Positions 25,927 through 34,463 are shown, counted from the stretch's first letter. The stretch: DNA of 64,000 bases from Agromyces sp. Root81 (GCF_001429165.1 NZ_LMIR01000001.1:890875-954874), one strand, 5' to 3'. Made by a program: numbers and translations. Notes: generated by a model from the sequence alone, not told the origin.

Positions 25927-27824
25927 GAGGCGACCTCCACGGCGATGCGATCGGCGGCGTGCCGATCGGCGGGGTGCCCGGATACGGGCTGTTGGCCGGC
26001 GCCGGCCACCGACAGCGGCAGCAGACGGCGATCGCGCGGCTCTCTCGGGATCTCGGGTGCGGCCGCGGCGAGCAGGCGCCGGGTGAACGGCTGCTGCGGG
26101 TCGTTCCAGACCTCGTCGGCGGTGCCGAGCTCGACGATGCGCCCGCCCTCCATCACGGCGATGCGATCGCAGACGTGGCGGACGACGGCGAGGTCGTGCG
26201 AGATGAACAGATAGGTGAGGCCGAGCCGGCGCTGCAGCTCGTCGAGGAGGTTCAGCACCTGCGCCTGGATCGACACGTCGAGCGCCGAAACCGGCTCGTC
26301 GAGGATCACGAGCTCGGGGTTCAGGGCGAGCGCCCGCGCGATGCCGATGCGCTGCCGCTGCCCGCCCGAGAACTGCGACGGGAAGCGGTTGTAGTGCTCG
26401 GGGTTCAGCCCGACGAGCTCCATGAGCTCCTGCACCTTCGCCTGTCGTTCTGCGCCGCTCGCGAGCCGGTGGATGCGGAACGGGTCGCCGATGATCGAGC
26501 CGACGCGACGGCGGGGGTTCAGCGAGCCGAATGGATCCTGGAAGACGAGCTGCACCCGGCGACGCAGATCACGCCACTGAGCGCGATCGAGGTTCCCCGT
26601 CGGGGCGCCGTCGAACTCGACGGTGCCCGCGGTCGGCGCGACGAGCCCGGCGATCGCACGGGCGAGGGTGGTCTTGCCGCAGCCGCTCTCGCCCACGAGG
26701 CCGAGCGTCTCGCCCCGCCGCACCTCGAGCGAGATGTCGTCGAGGACGACGCGCGGCTCCCCACGGCGCTGCGGGAACGTGAGCCGGAGCCCGTCGACCT
26801 TCACGATGGGGTCGTCGGGACTCGCGAGCAGGCTGGGCGGCGGGAGCACCGGCGGGTCCGGCTCCACCGGCGTCGACTCGAGCCAGCAGGCCACCTCGGT
26901 GCCGTCGTCGTAGTGGCGAACGGGCGGCTTCGTGCCGCAGATCGACATCGCGTCCGGGCAGCGGTCGCGGAACGCGCAGCCCTCGGGCGGTGCGAGCAGG
27001 CTCGGTGGGCGCCCCCCGATGGGCACGAGCGGCGTGCCCGGCTCCCGGTTGAACGACGACGACCGCAGGAGCCCCGCGGTGTAGGGGTGTGCTGGGCCGC
27101 ACAGCACCGCATCGGCGGCCCCGAGTTCCATGCGACGACCGCCGTACATGACCATGACCCGATCGGCGACGCGCGAGAGCACGCCGAGATCGTGGCTGAT
27201 CATGAGCACGGTCGTGCCGAACTCGCTGCGCATCTCGCCGAGCAGGTCGAGGATCTGCGCCTGCACGGTCGAGTCGAGGGCGGTGGTCGGCTCGTCGGCG
27301 ATGATGAGCGCCGGTCCGAGCGAGAGGCCCATCGCGATCATCACGCGCTGTCGCATGCCCCCCGAGAACTGGTGCGGGTACGCGTCGAAGCGTGCCGCGG
27401 CATCCGGGATGCGCACCCGGTCGAGCAGGTCGATCGCACGCGCCTTCGCGGCCTTCGTGCTGACCTTCTCGTGCGCCTGGATCTGCTCGACGATCTGCCA
27501 GCCCACCGTGTACTGGGGGTGCAGGCTCGAGAGCGGGTCCTGGAAGATCATGCTGATCTCCCGCCCGCGCACCGAGCGCAGCTGCTCGGGCGCGAGGGAG
27601 AGCAGGTCGCGGTCGCGGAACAGCACGGAGCCGCTGGTGCGAGCGCCGGGCACGAGGCCCATGATCGACTGCACCATCACGGACTTTCCGGAGCCGGATT
27701 CGCCGACGACGCCGAAGAACTCGCCCTCGTTCACGGCGAACGAGACGTGCTGCACCGCATGCACGGTGCCGTCTTCTGTTGGGATGTCGACGGCGAGGTC
27801 GCGCACGTCGAGGAGGATCGTCAT
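25923..27824 (-). CDS. Fused peptide ABC transporter ATPase (DppD-DppF in one chain)
   Basis: The protein has 633 residues with two complete ATP-binding cassettes. The first has Walker A GESGSGKS (41-48) and signature FSGGMRQR. It is followed by the oligopeptide-transporter C-terminal motif with CAFRDRCPDAMSICG and VACWLE, which may hold an Fe-S cluster or Zn. The second has GESGCGKTTLARAIAG and FSGGQRQRIGIARAL. A single chain therefore supplies both ATPases of the importer. The start at ATG 27824 lies after a hairpin. Confidence 0.93.
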   Translation of the reverse strand: MTILLDVRDLAVDIPTEDGTVHAVQHVSFAVNEGEFFGVVGESGSGKSVMVQSIMGLVPGARTSGSVLFRDRDLLSLAPEQLRSVRGREISMIFQDPLSSLHPQYTVGWQIVEQIQAHEKVSTKAAKARAIDLLDRVRIPDAAARFDAYPHQFSGGMRQRVMIAMGLSLGPALIIADEPTTALDSTVQAQILDLLGEMRSEFGTTVLMISHDLGVLSRVADRVMVMYGGRRMELGAADAVLCGPAHPYTAGLLRSSSFNREPGTPLVPIGGRPPSLLAPPEGCAFRDRCPDAMSICGTKPPVRHYDDGTEVACWLESTPVEPDPPVLPPPSLLASPDDPIVKVDGLRLTFPQRRGEPRVVLDDISLEVRRGETLGLVGESGCGKTTLARAIAGLVAPTAGTVEFDGAPTGNLDRAQWRDLRRRVQLVFQDPFGSLNPRRRVGSIIGDPFRIHRLASGAERQAKVQELMELVGLNPEHYNRFPSQFSGGQRQRIGIARALALNPELVILDEPVSALDVSIQAQVLNLLDELQRRLGLTYLFISHDLAVVRHVCDRIAVMEGGRIVELGTADEVWNDPQQPFTRRLLAAAAPEIPREPRDRRLLPLSVAGAGQQPVSGHPADRHAADRIAVEVAS

Positions 27825-27844
27825 TGGGGTCCCTCGATCTGACC

Positions 27845-27870
27845 CGGCGGCCGGCCGAGGCCGGCCGCCG
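27845..27870 (-). terminator. GC-rich hairpin between the binding-protein and ATPase genes
   Basis: A near-perfect 12-bp inverted repeat (27845-27856 with 27859-27870, CGGCGGCCGGCC arm) has almost no loop, so 10-11 pairs are realistic. It sits 31 bases after the substrate-binding-protein stop. Such hairpins usually lower expression of the membrane components relative to the binding protein by partial termination or mRNA 3'-end protection. Confidence 0.6.
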
Positions 27871-27900
27871 GATACCTGATGATTCGGATGATGCGGATGG

Positions 27901-29664
27901 CTACTTCGTGAGCCAGACGTTCGTCCAGTCGCCGTTCTGGCTCTGGGCGTACGGCTCGAATCCGCCGACGCGGGCCGAGTGGTAGTTCGACTTCAGCCGG
28001 TAGGCGATGCTGACGATCGGCGCGTCGGCCATGACGGCCTCGTCGACCTGGTGCCAGAGGTCGGCCGCCTCATCGGGCGTCTCCGCGGCGAGGGCCTCGG
28101 CGGCGAGCTCGTTCGCCGCGTCGCTGTTGAAGTCGACGTAGTTGTACGACTGGGGCGTGCCGTCGAAGACGAACTGCGGCTGGAAGACGCTGCGCGCTGC
28201 GCCGCCCTGCCAGTCGGGCGACCAGCCGACGAGCGCGATGTCCCAGGCGCCCGAGCTCGCATTGTCGCGGTTCGTCATGAAGTTCGCGTAGTAGTCGGTC
28301 GGCGGCACGGGCGTCAGCTCGACGGTGATGCCGGCGCGCTCGAGGCTCGCCTGCACCGTCTGGGCGATGTCGGGCTGCGTGCCGACGTTGCGGTACGGCA
28401 TCTTGAGGGTGAGTCCGTCGGGGTAGCCCGCCTCGGCGAGAAGCTCCTTCGCCTTCTCGGGATCGCCCTTGCCGCCCTCGGTCGCGTACTGGTCGGACTC
28501 CTGGTAGCCGAGGATGCCGGGGCCGAAGATGCCGTTCGTGACGCCGGCGAGGTCGGCGCCGCCCATGGTCTGCACGACGGCCGACTTGTCGACCGCGTAC
28601 TGCAGTGCCTGGCGGACCTCGAGCTTGGCGAGCGCGCCCTCGTTGTTGGTCGACGCGGTGTTCATCCACATGAACTGGTCGACGCCGCCGTTCTCCATGG
28701 TCGAGAACTTCTCGTCGTTCGCCGCCTTGAGCTGCTGGATGTTCGCGGGACTCGGGGAGAGGTCGAAGAGCATGTCGGCCGAGCCGGCCTGCAGCTGCTG
28801 CATCGCGGCGTCGCCCTCGACGCCCATCGTCATCTCGATGCCGTCGACGTAGGCCTTGCGGAGCGGGTCGCTCTCGGGGTCCCACGCGGGGTTGCGCTCG
28901 AGCACGAGCTTCGCGTCGGGCGTGTACTCGGCGACCTGGTAGGGGCCGGACGACACGAAGCCGCGACGGTACTCGGGCGAGTCGGGCAGCGCGTCGAGCG
29001 CCTCGATCGGCGCCGGGTCGGCCGCGTCGAGCGAGAGCATGAACGGGAAGTCGCTCGCGGGCTCGACGAGGGTGAACTCGATCGTGCGGTCGTCGGGCGT
29101 CTGGATGCCGGAGATCTCGTTGCCCTCGATGTACTCCTTCATCGGGCCGACCTCGGGGGCGACGGCGGCGAAGCCGGTGCAGAACTCGTCCATGCCGGCG
29201 ATGAGTCCTTGGAAGTAGCCGGCCAGGGCGCCCGAGATGTGCGGGTTGCAGAGGCGCTCGATGCCGCGGGCGACGTCGCTCGCGACGATCGGGCGGGCGC
29301 CGTCGGGCGCGCCCCACGTGACGCCGTCGCGAAGGGTCACGGTGTAGGTGAGCCCGTCGGCGCTCGGTGTGGGCACCTCCTCGACGAGGTCGGGCTGGAG
29401 CACGATGCGCTCTGCGGCGTCGTCGCTGGCCGCGTAGCTCAGCAGCGAGCGTGACACCGAGCGCATCACGTTGTAGGTCGGCACGTACGAGACGAGCTGC
29501 GGGTCGAGGTGGTCGACGTCGCCGTTCGCGAGCACCTTGAGGGTGCCGCCGGTCTGCGGTTCACCGTCGCCGGAATCGGCGCTGGGCGAAGTCGAACACG
29601 CGGTCAACGCGAGCGCCGTCGAGACGGCGAGCACCGCCGCGACGCGAAGAGTGGATCGAGCCAT
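27901..29664 (-). CDS. Peptide ABC transporter substrate-binding lipoprotein (family 5)
   Basis: The protein has 587 residues from ATG 29664, with AAAGGTG upstream. It has a signal peptide with lipobox LTAC (Cys23). The SBP family 5 fold is supported by its length and by motifs such as DVARGIERLCNPHISGAL and TVTLRDGVTWGAPDGARP. It would capture peptides outside the cell. It is the first gene of the leftward transporter-peptidase operon and its 5' side faces the 29811-29827 palindrome. Collagen-type peptides are the likely cargo by context only. Confidence 0.92.
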   Translation of the reverse strand: MARSTLRVAAVLAVSTALALTACSTSPSADSGDGEPQTGGTLKVLANGDVDHLDPQLVSYVPTYNVMRSVSRSLLSYAASDDAAERIVLQPDLVEEVPTPSADGLTYTVTLRDGVTWGAPDGARPIVASDVARGIERLCNPHISGALAGYFQGLIAGMDEFCTGFAAVAPEVGPMKEYIEGNEISGIQTPDDRTIEFTLVEPASDFPFMLSLDAADPAPIEALDALPDSPEYRRGFVSSGPYQVAEYTPDAKLVLERNPAWDPESDPLRKAYVDGIEMTMGVEGDAAMQQLQAGSADMLFDLSPSPANIQQLKAANDEKFSTMENGGVDQFMWMNTASTNNEGALAKLEVRQALQYAVDKSAVVQTMGGADLAGVTNGIFGPGILGYQESDQYATEGGKGDPEKAKELLAEAGYPDGLTLKMPYRNVGTQPDIAQTVQASLERAGITVELTPVPPTDYYANFMTNRDNASSGAWDIALVGWSPDWQGGAARSVFQPQFVFDGTPQSYNYVDFNSDAANELAAEALAAETPDEAADLWHQVDEAVMADAPIVSIAYRLKSNYHSARVGGFEPYAQSQNGDWTNVWLTK

Positions 29665-29810
29665 GAGTCACCTTTGAATCATTCGCTGTCCGCGTCGTCG
29701 GACGACGTCGCGGATCGCCGTGCTCGAGCGAGCGCTGCACGGGGGCTCCGGCGCTCGTGGCGGCCGAATCCCGATCGCAGCTCGTCGGGTCGAGAGCTTC
29801 GAGCCGTCGG

Positions 29811-29844
29811 CGATATGTGACATATTACGCATTACCCGTACGAT
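29811..29844 (+). promoter_or_regulatory. Operator palindrome (site 1) overlapping the promoter of the pyrroline-reductase operon
   Basis: The 17-bp site CGATATGTGACATATTA (29811-29827) is one of three near-identical palindromes in the window. It overlaps a -35-like GTGACA (29817-29822), followed after 16 bases by a -10-like TACGAT (29839-29844). Transcription would begin at about 29851, the A of the ATG. The minus strand also reads TAATAT here, so the site may act on the leftward peptide-transporter operon as well. Confidence 0.7.
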
Positions 29845-29850
29845 GTGTCC

Positions 29851-30792
29851 ATGCCCGGCATCTTCGACTCGCTCCGACTCCTCGACGGCCCCGCCATCGC
29901 CGAGCGCATCACCATGCGCCAGGCCATCGACGCTCTGCAGCAGGCCCTCCGCGGCGGGTTCGACCCCGACGCCGATCCGCCGCGTGCGATCGTCGACGTG
30001 CGGCACGGCCAGCTCCTGCTCATGCCGTCGGACCTCGGCGCGTACACCGGCCAGAAGCTCGCGACCGTGGCACCGGCGAACCCGGCGCGCGGCCTCGAGC
30101 GCATCCAGGCGATCTACGTCGTGCTCGACGCCCTGACCCTCGCACCGGTCGCCCTCCTCGACGGCACGGAGCTCACGAGCCTGCGCACGCCGGCCGTGTC
30201 GGCCGCCGTCGCCGACGTCGTCGCCGCGCCGGATGCCTCGTCGCTCGTCGTCTTCGGCACCGGCCCCCAGGGCGTGCGACACGTCGAGGCCATGCGCGCC
30301 ATCCGTCCGATCGATCGCGTTCGCTTCGTCGGCCGCGACCGGGCGAAGGCCGAGCACGCAGTGGCGCTCGTCGCCGCGAGAGGTCTCGACGTCGCCGTCG
30401 GCACGGCAGCGGATGTCGCGGAGGCCGACCTCGTCGTCTGCGCCACTACCGCTCGCGAGCCGCTCTTCGACGCCGCACTCGTGCGCGACCGGACCGCGGT
30501 CGTCGCCGTCGGCTCCCACGAACGCGACGCCCGCGAACTGCCGGGCGAGCTCCTCGGTCGCGCTCGCGTGATCGTCGAGTCGCAGCGGGTGGCGCTCGCC
30601 GAGGCCGGCGACGTCATCCTGGCCATCGCCGAGGGGCACCTCTCCCCCGACGCGCTCACCCCGATGGCGCAGCTGTTCGGCGACGGCGGCCCCGAGGCAT
30701 CCGCTCGGCCCGTCGTGATCAAGACCTGCGGCATGGGCTGGCAGGATCTCGCCGTCGCCCAGCTCGCCCTGACGAACGAACGGAAGGCATGA
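29851..30792 (+). CDS. Ornithine cyclodeaminase/mu-crystallin family; likely delta1-pyrroline-2-carboxylate reductase
   Basis: The protein has 313 residues from ATG 29851 (GTG 29845 is an alternative). A Rossmann-type NAD(P) site appears as LVVFGTGPQGVRHVEAM, with QKLATVAPAN and LLDGTELTSLRTPAVSA in the substrate half. In the 3-hydroxyproline pathway such an enzyme reduces delta1-pyrroline-2-carboxylate to L-proline. That job fits because the next gene encodes a proline-racemase-family enzyme and overlaps this one (ATGA). No Shine-Dalgarno is obvious, and the promoter position suggests a leaderless mRNA. Confidence 0.8.
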   Translation: MPGIFDSLRLLDGPAIAERITMRQAIDALQQALRGGFDPDADPPRAIVDVRHGQLLLMPSDLGAYTGQKLATVAPANPARGLERIQAIYVVLDALTLAPVALLDGTELTSLRTPAVSAAVADVVAAPDASSLVVFGTGPQGVRHVEAMRAIRPIDRVRFVGRDRAKAEHAVALVAARGLDVAVGTAADVAEADLVVCATTAREPLFDAALVRDRTAVVAVGSHERDARELPGELLGRARVIVESQRVALAEAGDVILAIAEGHLSPDALTPMAQLFGDGGPEASARPVVIKTCGMGWQDLAVAQLALTNERKA

Positions 30793-31775
30793 TGCACTGG
30801 AAGACCGAAGACTGGCACACCGCGGGCGAACCGTTCCGCATCGTGCTCGACGTCCCGACCGAGGGCGGCACCGTCGCGGCCCGGCGGGTCGAGGCGATGA
30901 CGGGGCGGGCCGACGCCGTGCGCCGGTTCCTCTGCCTCGAACCGCGCGGCCACGACGACATGTACGGCGGATTCATCACTCCGCCCGATGACGACGGCGC
31001 CGACTTCGGTGTGCTGTTCTGGCACAAGGACGGCTTCTCGACCGCATGCGGGCACGGCACCATGGCGCTCGGCGCCTGGGCGGTGCAGACGGGCCGTGTC
31101 GCCGCGCCCGACGACGGCGAGGCGCTCGTCACGATCGATGTGCCGAGCGGCCGGGTGCAGGCGCGCGTGCAGCGGAGCGGCGGCGAGACCACGGGCGTCG
31201 TGTTCCGCAACGTCCCGTCCCGGGTGCTGGCGACCGGAATCCCCCTCTCGACGAGCCGCGGCGACGTCGCCGTCGACCTCGTCTTCGGCGGCGCGGTCTA
31301 CGCGACCCTGCCCGCCGCCTCCCTCGGCCTCACCGTGACGCCGGCCGACACGACCGAGCTCATCCGCCTCGGCCGCGAGATCAAGTGGGCGCTGAACGAC
31401 CACCCGGCCGCCCAGCTCGCCGACGACCGACTGTCGGGCGTGTACGGCACGATCCTCGTCGACGACCTCGGCCGCACCGCCGACGGCCCATGGCAGCGCA
31501 ACGTCACCGTCTTCGCCGACGGCGAGGTCGACCGGAGCCCGTGCGGCTCGGGCACTGCGTCGAGGGTGGCGCTGCTCGCGCACACCGGCGAGCTCGCCGA
31601 CGGCGAGGTGCTGACCCACGACTCGATCATCGGCACGCGCTTCCTCGCGCGCGTGGCCGAACGCACGGAGGGCGCCGTGGTGCCCGAGGTCACCGGCCAG
31701 GCGTACCGCGTGGGCAGCTGCGAGTTCGAGCTCGATCCGGCCGACCCGCTCGCCGAGGGCTTCAGCCTGCGCTGA
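30789..31775 (+). CDS. Proline racemase-superfamily enzyme; candidate trans-3-hydroxy-L-proline dehydratase or epimerase
   Basis: The protein has 328 residues from ATG 30789 (ATGA overlap; ATG 30792 is equally possible). Superfamily motifs are HTAGEPFR at the start, LCLEPRGHDDMYGGF, TACGHGT with Cys87, and DRSPCGSGT with Cys252. The EPRGH-DMYG segment and the reductase partner favour 3-hydroxyproline dehydratase. As I recall, though, known dehydratases carry Thr in place of the second Cys, whereas racemases and epimerases carry two Cys as here. The operon ends at the 31790-31821 hairpin. Confidence 0.75.
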   Translation: MMHWKTEDWHTAGEPFRIVLDVPTEGGTVAARRVEAMTGRADAVRRFLCLEPRGHDDMYGGFITPPDDDGADFGVLFWHKDGFSTACGHGTMALGAWAVQTGRVAAPDDGEALVTIDVPSGRVQARVQRSGGETTGVVFRNVPSRVLATGIPLSTSRGDVAVDLVFGGAVYATLPAASLGLTVTPADTTELIRLGREIKWALNDHPAAQLADDRLSGVYGTILVDDLGRTADGPWQRNVTVFADGEVDRSPCGSGTASRVALLAHTGELADGEVLTHDSIIGTRFLARVAERTEGAVVPEVTGQAYRVGSCEFELDPADPLAEGFSLR

Positions 31776-31789
31776 GCGCATGAGACGAC

Positions 31790-31821
31790 GAACGGCCCGG
31801 GCGGATCCGCCCGGGCCGTTC
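31790..31821. terminator. Bidirectional terminator between convergent operons
   Basis: A perfect 32-base palindrome (arm GAACGGCCCGGGCGGA, 31790-31805, with 31806-31821) lies between the rightward racemase-family gene (stop 31775) and the leftward dehydrogenase gene (stop 31850). Being symmetric it can end transcription from both sides. Confidence 0.85.
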
Positions 31822-31849
31822 GCGTACCTGAGATCTCGTGGATGCCGGC

Positions 31850-33343
31850 TCAGTGGTCGCCGGTGAGGCTCCCCCACCCGCTCGACGCGCCCGCCTCGCT
31901 GCGGCGCTGCGGAACACCCCACGGGTTGTCGTCGCGCAGCGCTTCCGGCAGCAGCGACTGGGGCGCGTTCTGGTACGCGACGCCGCGGAGGAACCGCGTG
32001 ATCGCCGCCGTGCCGACGCTCGTGGCGTCGGTCGTGGTGGCGGGGAACGGCCCGCCGTGCTGCATGGCGGCCGTCACCGAGACGCCGGTCGGCCAACCGC
32101 CGAAGAGCACGCGGCCGCTGGTCTCGGCGAGCGCGTCGACGAGTTCGCCGAGCCCGGCCGCCTCATCGTCGGTCGCGTGCAGTGTCGAGGTCAGGTTGCC
32201 GGGGAACAGCTCGCGATGGAGGGCGGGGAGCGCTGCGGCATCCGAGTACCGCACGATCACCGACAGCGGACCGAATGACTCCTCGAGGAGCGCCTCCGGC
32301 TGCTCGCGCAACTGCTCGACCGGGACCTCGACCACGGTCGGCGTCACGAAGCGCTGCCCGTCGTCGTCGACTCGCACTTCGCCCTCGGCGAGTACTGTGA
32401 CGCCGTCCGCGCCGAGCACGGCTCGGCGACGTTCCTCGAAGGCGCGGCCGATGCCCGGATTCAGGAGGCGATGCTCGCCGACCGCGGCCGCGGCCTCGGC
32501 CAGCCCGTCGAGCTCGGCGCCCGCCGGCACGAAGAGGAAGCCCGGCTTCGTGCAGAGCTGACCGGCCGAGCCGGCCACGGAAGCGAGGAACCCCTGCAGC
32601 AGCTCGGGCTCGGCGGCGACGGCGCCGGCCGTGGCGTAGACGGGGTTCATGCTGCCGAGCTCCCCGTAGAACGGGATCGGCCGCGGCCGGGTCGCCGCGA
32701 TGTCGGCGAGCAGCCGGCCGACGTGCGTCGAGCCGGTGAAGGCGCCCGCGCGGATGCGGTCGTCCTTCAGCAGGGCGACGCCGTTCTGCTGCCCCTCGAT
32801 GAGCTGGAACACGCCATCCGGCATGCCGGCGGCGGCGAGCGCCTCGACGACGACCTCTGCAGTGCGCCGGGAGAGCTCGAGGTGCCCCGAGTGCGCCTTG
32901 ACCACGACGGGGCAGCCGGCGGCAAGCGCCGCCGCCGAGTCGCCGCCCGCGACCGAGAACGCGAACGGGAAGTTCGACGCCGCGAAGTTCAGCACGGGTC
33001 CGACCGGCTCGAGCACGCGGCGCAGGTCGGGCCGCGGACCGATGACGTACTCGGGGTCGGATGCGTCGATGCGGGCGTCGAGGTAGGCGCCGTCGACGAT
33101 CGCCTCGGCGAAGAGCCGGAGCTGGTTCGAGGTGCGGCGCACCTCGCCGATGAGACGCGGTGCGGTGAGGCCCGTCTCGCGCATCGCGATCGCGATGAGC
33201 TCGGCGGCGTTGCGGTCGAGGGCGTCGGCCACGGCGACCAGTGCCGCGGCTCGGGCGCGCGGCTCGGTCGCGGCGAAGGCGCGCGCGACGGTGGCCGCCC
33301 GTTCGGCGATGCGATCGAGGTCGGGTTCGGTGGAGGTCGTCAT
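31850..33343 (-). CDS. Alpha-ketoglutarate semialdehyde dehydrogenase (2,5-dioxopentanoate dehydrogenase)
   Basis: Oxidises alpha-ketoglutarate semialdehyde to alpha-ketoglutarate, the last step of hydroxyproline breakdown. The protein has 497 residues from ATG 33343. Aldehyde-dehydrogenase landmarks are NFPFAFSVAGGDSAAALAAG, Glu228 in YGELGSMNP and the nucleophile Cys264 in SAGQLCTKPG. This ELGSxNP / AGQxCTxPG style belongs to the subgroup found with hydroxyproline and sugar-acid pathways. It is the last gene of the long leftward operon. Confidence 0.9.
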   Translation of the reverse strand: MTTSTEPDLDRIAERAATVARAFAATEPRARAAALVAVADALDRNAAELIAIAMRETGLTAPRLIGEVRRTSNQLRLFAEAIVDGAYLDARIDASDPEYVIGPRPDLRRVLEPVGPVLNFAASNFPFAFSVAGGDSAAALAAGCPVVVKAHSGHLELSRRTAEVVVEALAAAGMPDGVFQLIEGQQNGVALLKDDRIRAGAFTGSTHVGRLLADIAATRPRPIPFYGELGSMNPVYATAGAVAAEPELLQGFLASVAGSAGQLCTKPGFLFVPAGAELDGLAEAAAAVGEHRLLNPGIGRAFEERRRAVLGADGVTVLAEGEVRVDDDGQRFVTPTVVEVPVEQLREQPEALLEESFGPLSVIVRYSDAAALPALHRELFPGNLTSTLHATDDEAAGLGELVDALAETSGRVLFGGWPTGVSVTAAMQHGGPFPATTTDATSVGTAAITRFLRGVAYQNAPQSLLPEALRDDNPWGVPQRRSEAGASSGWGSLTGDH

Positions 33344-33381
33344 GGGTCGATCCGCTCTGTGCTGGGGGTCGGTCAGGGTGG

Positions 33382-34383
33382 TCAGAAGACGAACCCCTCG
33401 GGGAACGGGTCGTCGTCGTCGAGGAAGTACTGGCCGAGCCCGGTCACCCATGCTCGGCCCGTGATGGTGGGCACCACGGCGGGCACGCCGCCGACGGTGG
33501 TCTCCCGCAGCAGTCGCCCGGTGAACTCGGTGCCGATGAACGACTCGTTGACGAAGTCGGTCTCGAGGGCGAGCTCGCCGCGCGCGTGCAGCTCGGCCAT
33601 GCGCGCCGACGTGCCGGTGCCGCAGGGCGAGCGATCGAACCACCCCGGGTGGATCGCCATCGCGTGCCGCGAACGCACGGCGTCGGAGCCGGGCGCGATG
33701 AACTCGACGTGATGCACGTGGTTCGCGCCGTCGAGTTCCGGATGGCGCGGCGGCGCCTGGGTGTTGATCGCCTTCATGATCGCCAGGCCCGCGGCGACGA
33801 TGTCGTCCTTCCTGGCGCGATCGAACGGCAGCCCGATGTCGTCGAGCTCGACGAGCGCGTAGAAGTTGCCGCCGAAGGCGACGGAGTAGGGTACGGCGCC
33901 GTAGCCGGGCACCTCGATCGAGGCATCCAGTCGCTCGACGAAGCTCGGCACGTTCTCGATCGTGACGTGCACGGCGCGCCCGCCCTCGACCGCGACACGG
34001 GCGATGACGAGCCCGGCGGGCACGTCGAGCCGGATCTCGGTCACGGGCTCCGTCACCTCGACCATGCCCGTCTCGACGAGCACCGTGGCGACGCCGATCG
34101 TGCCGTGTCCGCACATCGGCAGGAAGCCGCTGGCCTCGATGAAGACGACGCCCCAGTCGGCGTCGTCACGCGCGGGCGGCTGCAGGAGCGCCCCCGACAT
34201 GGAAGCGTGGCCGCGCGGCTCGTTCATGAGGAGGCCGCGCAGCCCGTCGAGGTGCTCCATGGCGTAGAGGCGCCGATCGTTCATGGTGGCGCCGGGGATC
34301 CGGCCGACGCCGCCCGTGACGACGCGGGTCGGCATGCCCTCGGTGTGCGAGTCGACGGCCGAGACGACCCGGCGCCCACGCAT
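33382..34383 (-). CDS. 4-hydroxyproline epimerase
   Basis: Converts trans-4-hydroxy-L-proline to cis-4-hydroxy-D-proline, the entry step. The protein has 333 residues from ATG 34383. The acid/base pair is Cys91 (LPMCGHGTIGV) and Cys254 (FDRSPCGTGTSARM), with the family DSHTEGMPTRVV start, NEPRGHASMSGA and the NHVHHVEF segment. All are as expected for the epimerase branch of the proline racemase superfamily. Its start overlaps the stop of a 22-codon mini-ORF (TGATG), which in turn overlaps the deaminase stop. Confidence 0.9.
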   Translation of the reverse strand: MRGRRVVSAVDSHTEGMPTRVVTGGVGRIPGATMNDRRLYAMEHLDGLRGLLMNEPRGHASMSGALLQPPARDDADWGVVFIEASGFLPMCGHGTIGVATVLVETGMVEVTEPVTEIRLDVPAGLVIARVAVEGGRAVHVTIENVPSFVERLDASIEVPGYGAVPYSVAFGGNFYALVELDDIGLPFDRARKDDIVAAGLAIMKAINTQAPPRHPELDGANHVHHVEFIAPGSDAVRSRHAMAIHPGWFDRSPCGTGTSARMAELHARGELALETDFVNESFIGTEFTGRLLRETTVGGVPAVVPTITGRAWVTGLGQYFLDDDDPFPEGFVF

Positions 34384-34463
34384 CAGCGGGCCGCCGTCGA
34401 GATTCGCGGCGAACGACGGCCTCGACACTGCGCCGACAGCGACCCACGCATCAGCGGGCCGCC
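34375..34463. repeat. 21-bp direct repeat, 68-bp offset
   Basis: The segment 34375-34395 is repeated exactly at 34443-34463. On the minus strand each copy reads through GGCCCGCTGATGCGTGGG and so contains a TGATG stop/start overlap. The first copy met by the ribosome ends the deaminase gene; the second starts the epimerase gene. The 47 bases between the copies are not themselves repeated. Confidence 0.9.
34383..34451 (-). CDS. 22-codon mini-ORF bridging the deaminase and epimerase genes
   Basis: ATG at 34451 overlaps the deaminase TGA (TGATG). The frame reads MRGSLSAQCRGRRSPRISTA plus two residues, then stops with TGA at 34383-34385, which overlaps the epimerase ATG, again as TGATG. It has no homology I recognise and probably matters only as a translational relay. 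It exists because the stop/start junction is duplicated (see repeat 34375-34463). Confidence 0.45.
   Translation of the reverse strand: MRGSLSAQCRGRRSPRISTAAR

Noticed and set aside
27979-29454. Rightward 491-codon reading frame over the peptide-binding lipoprotein gene
   Set aside because: Antisense shadow; the leftward frame has a signal peptide, lipobox and family motifs.
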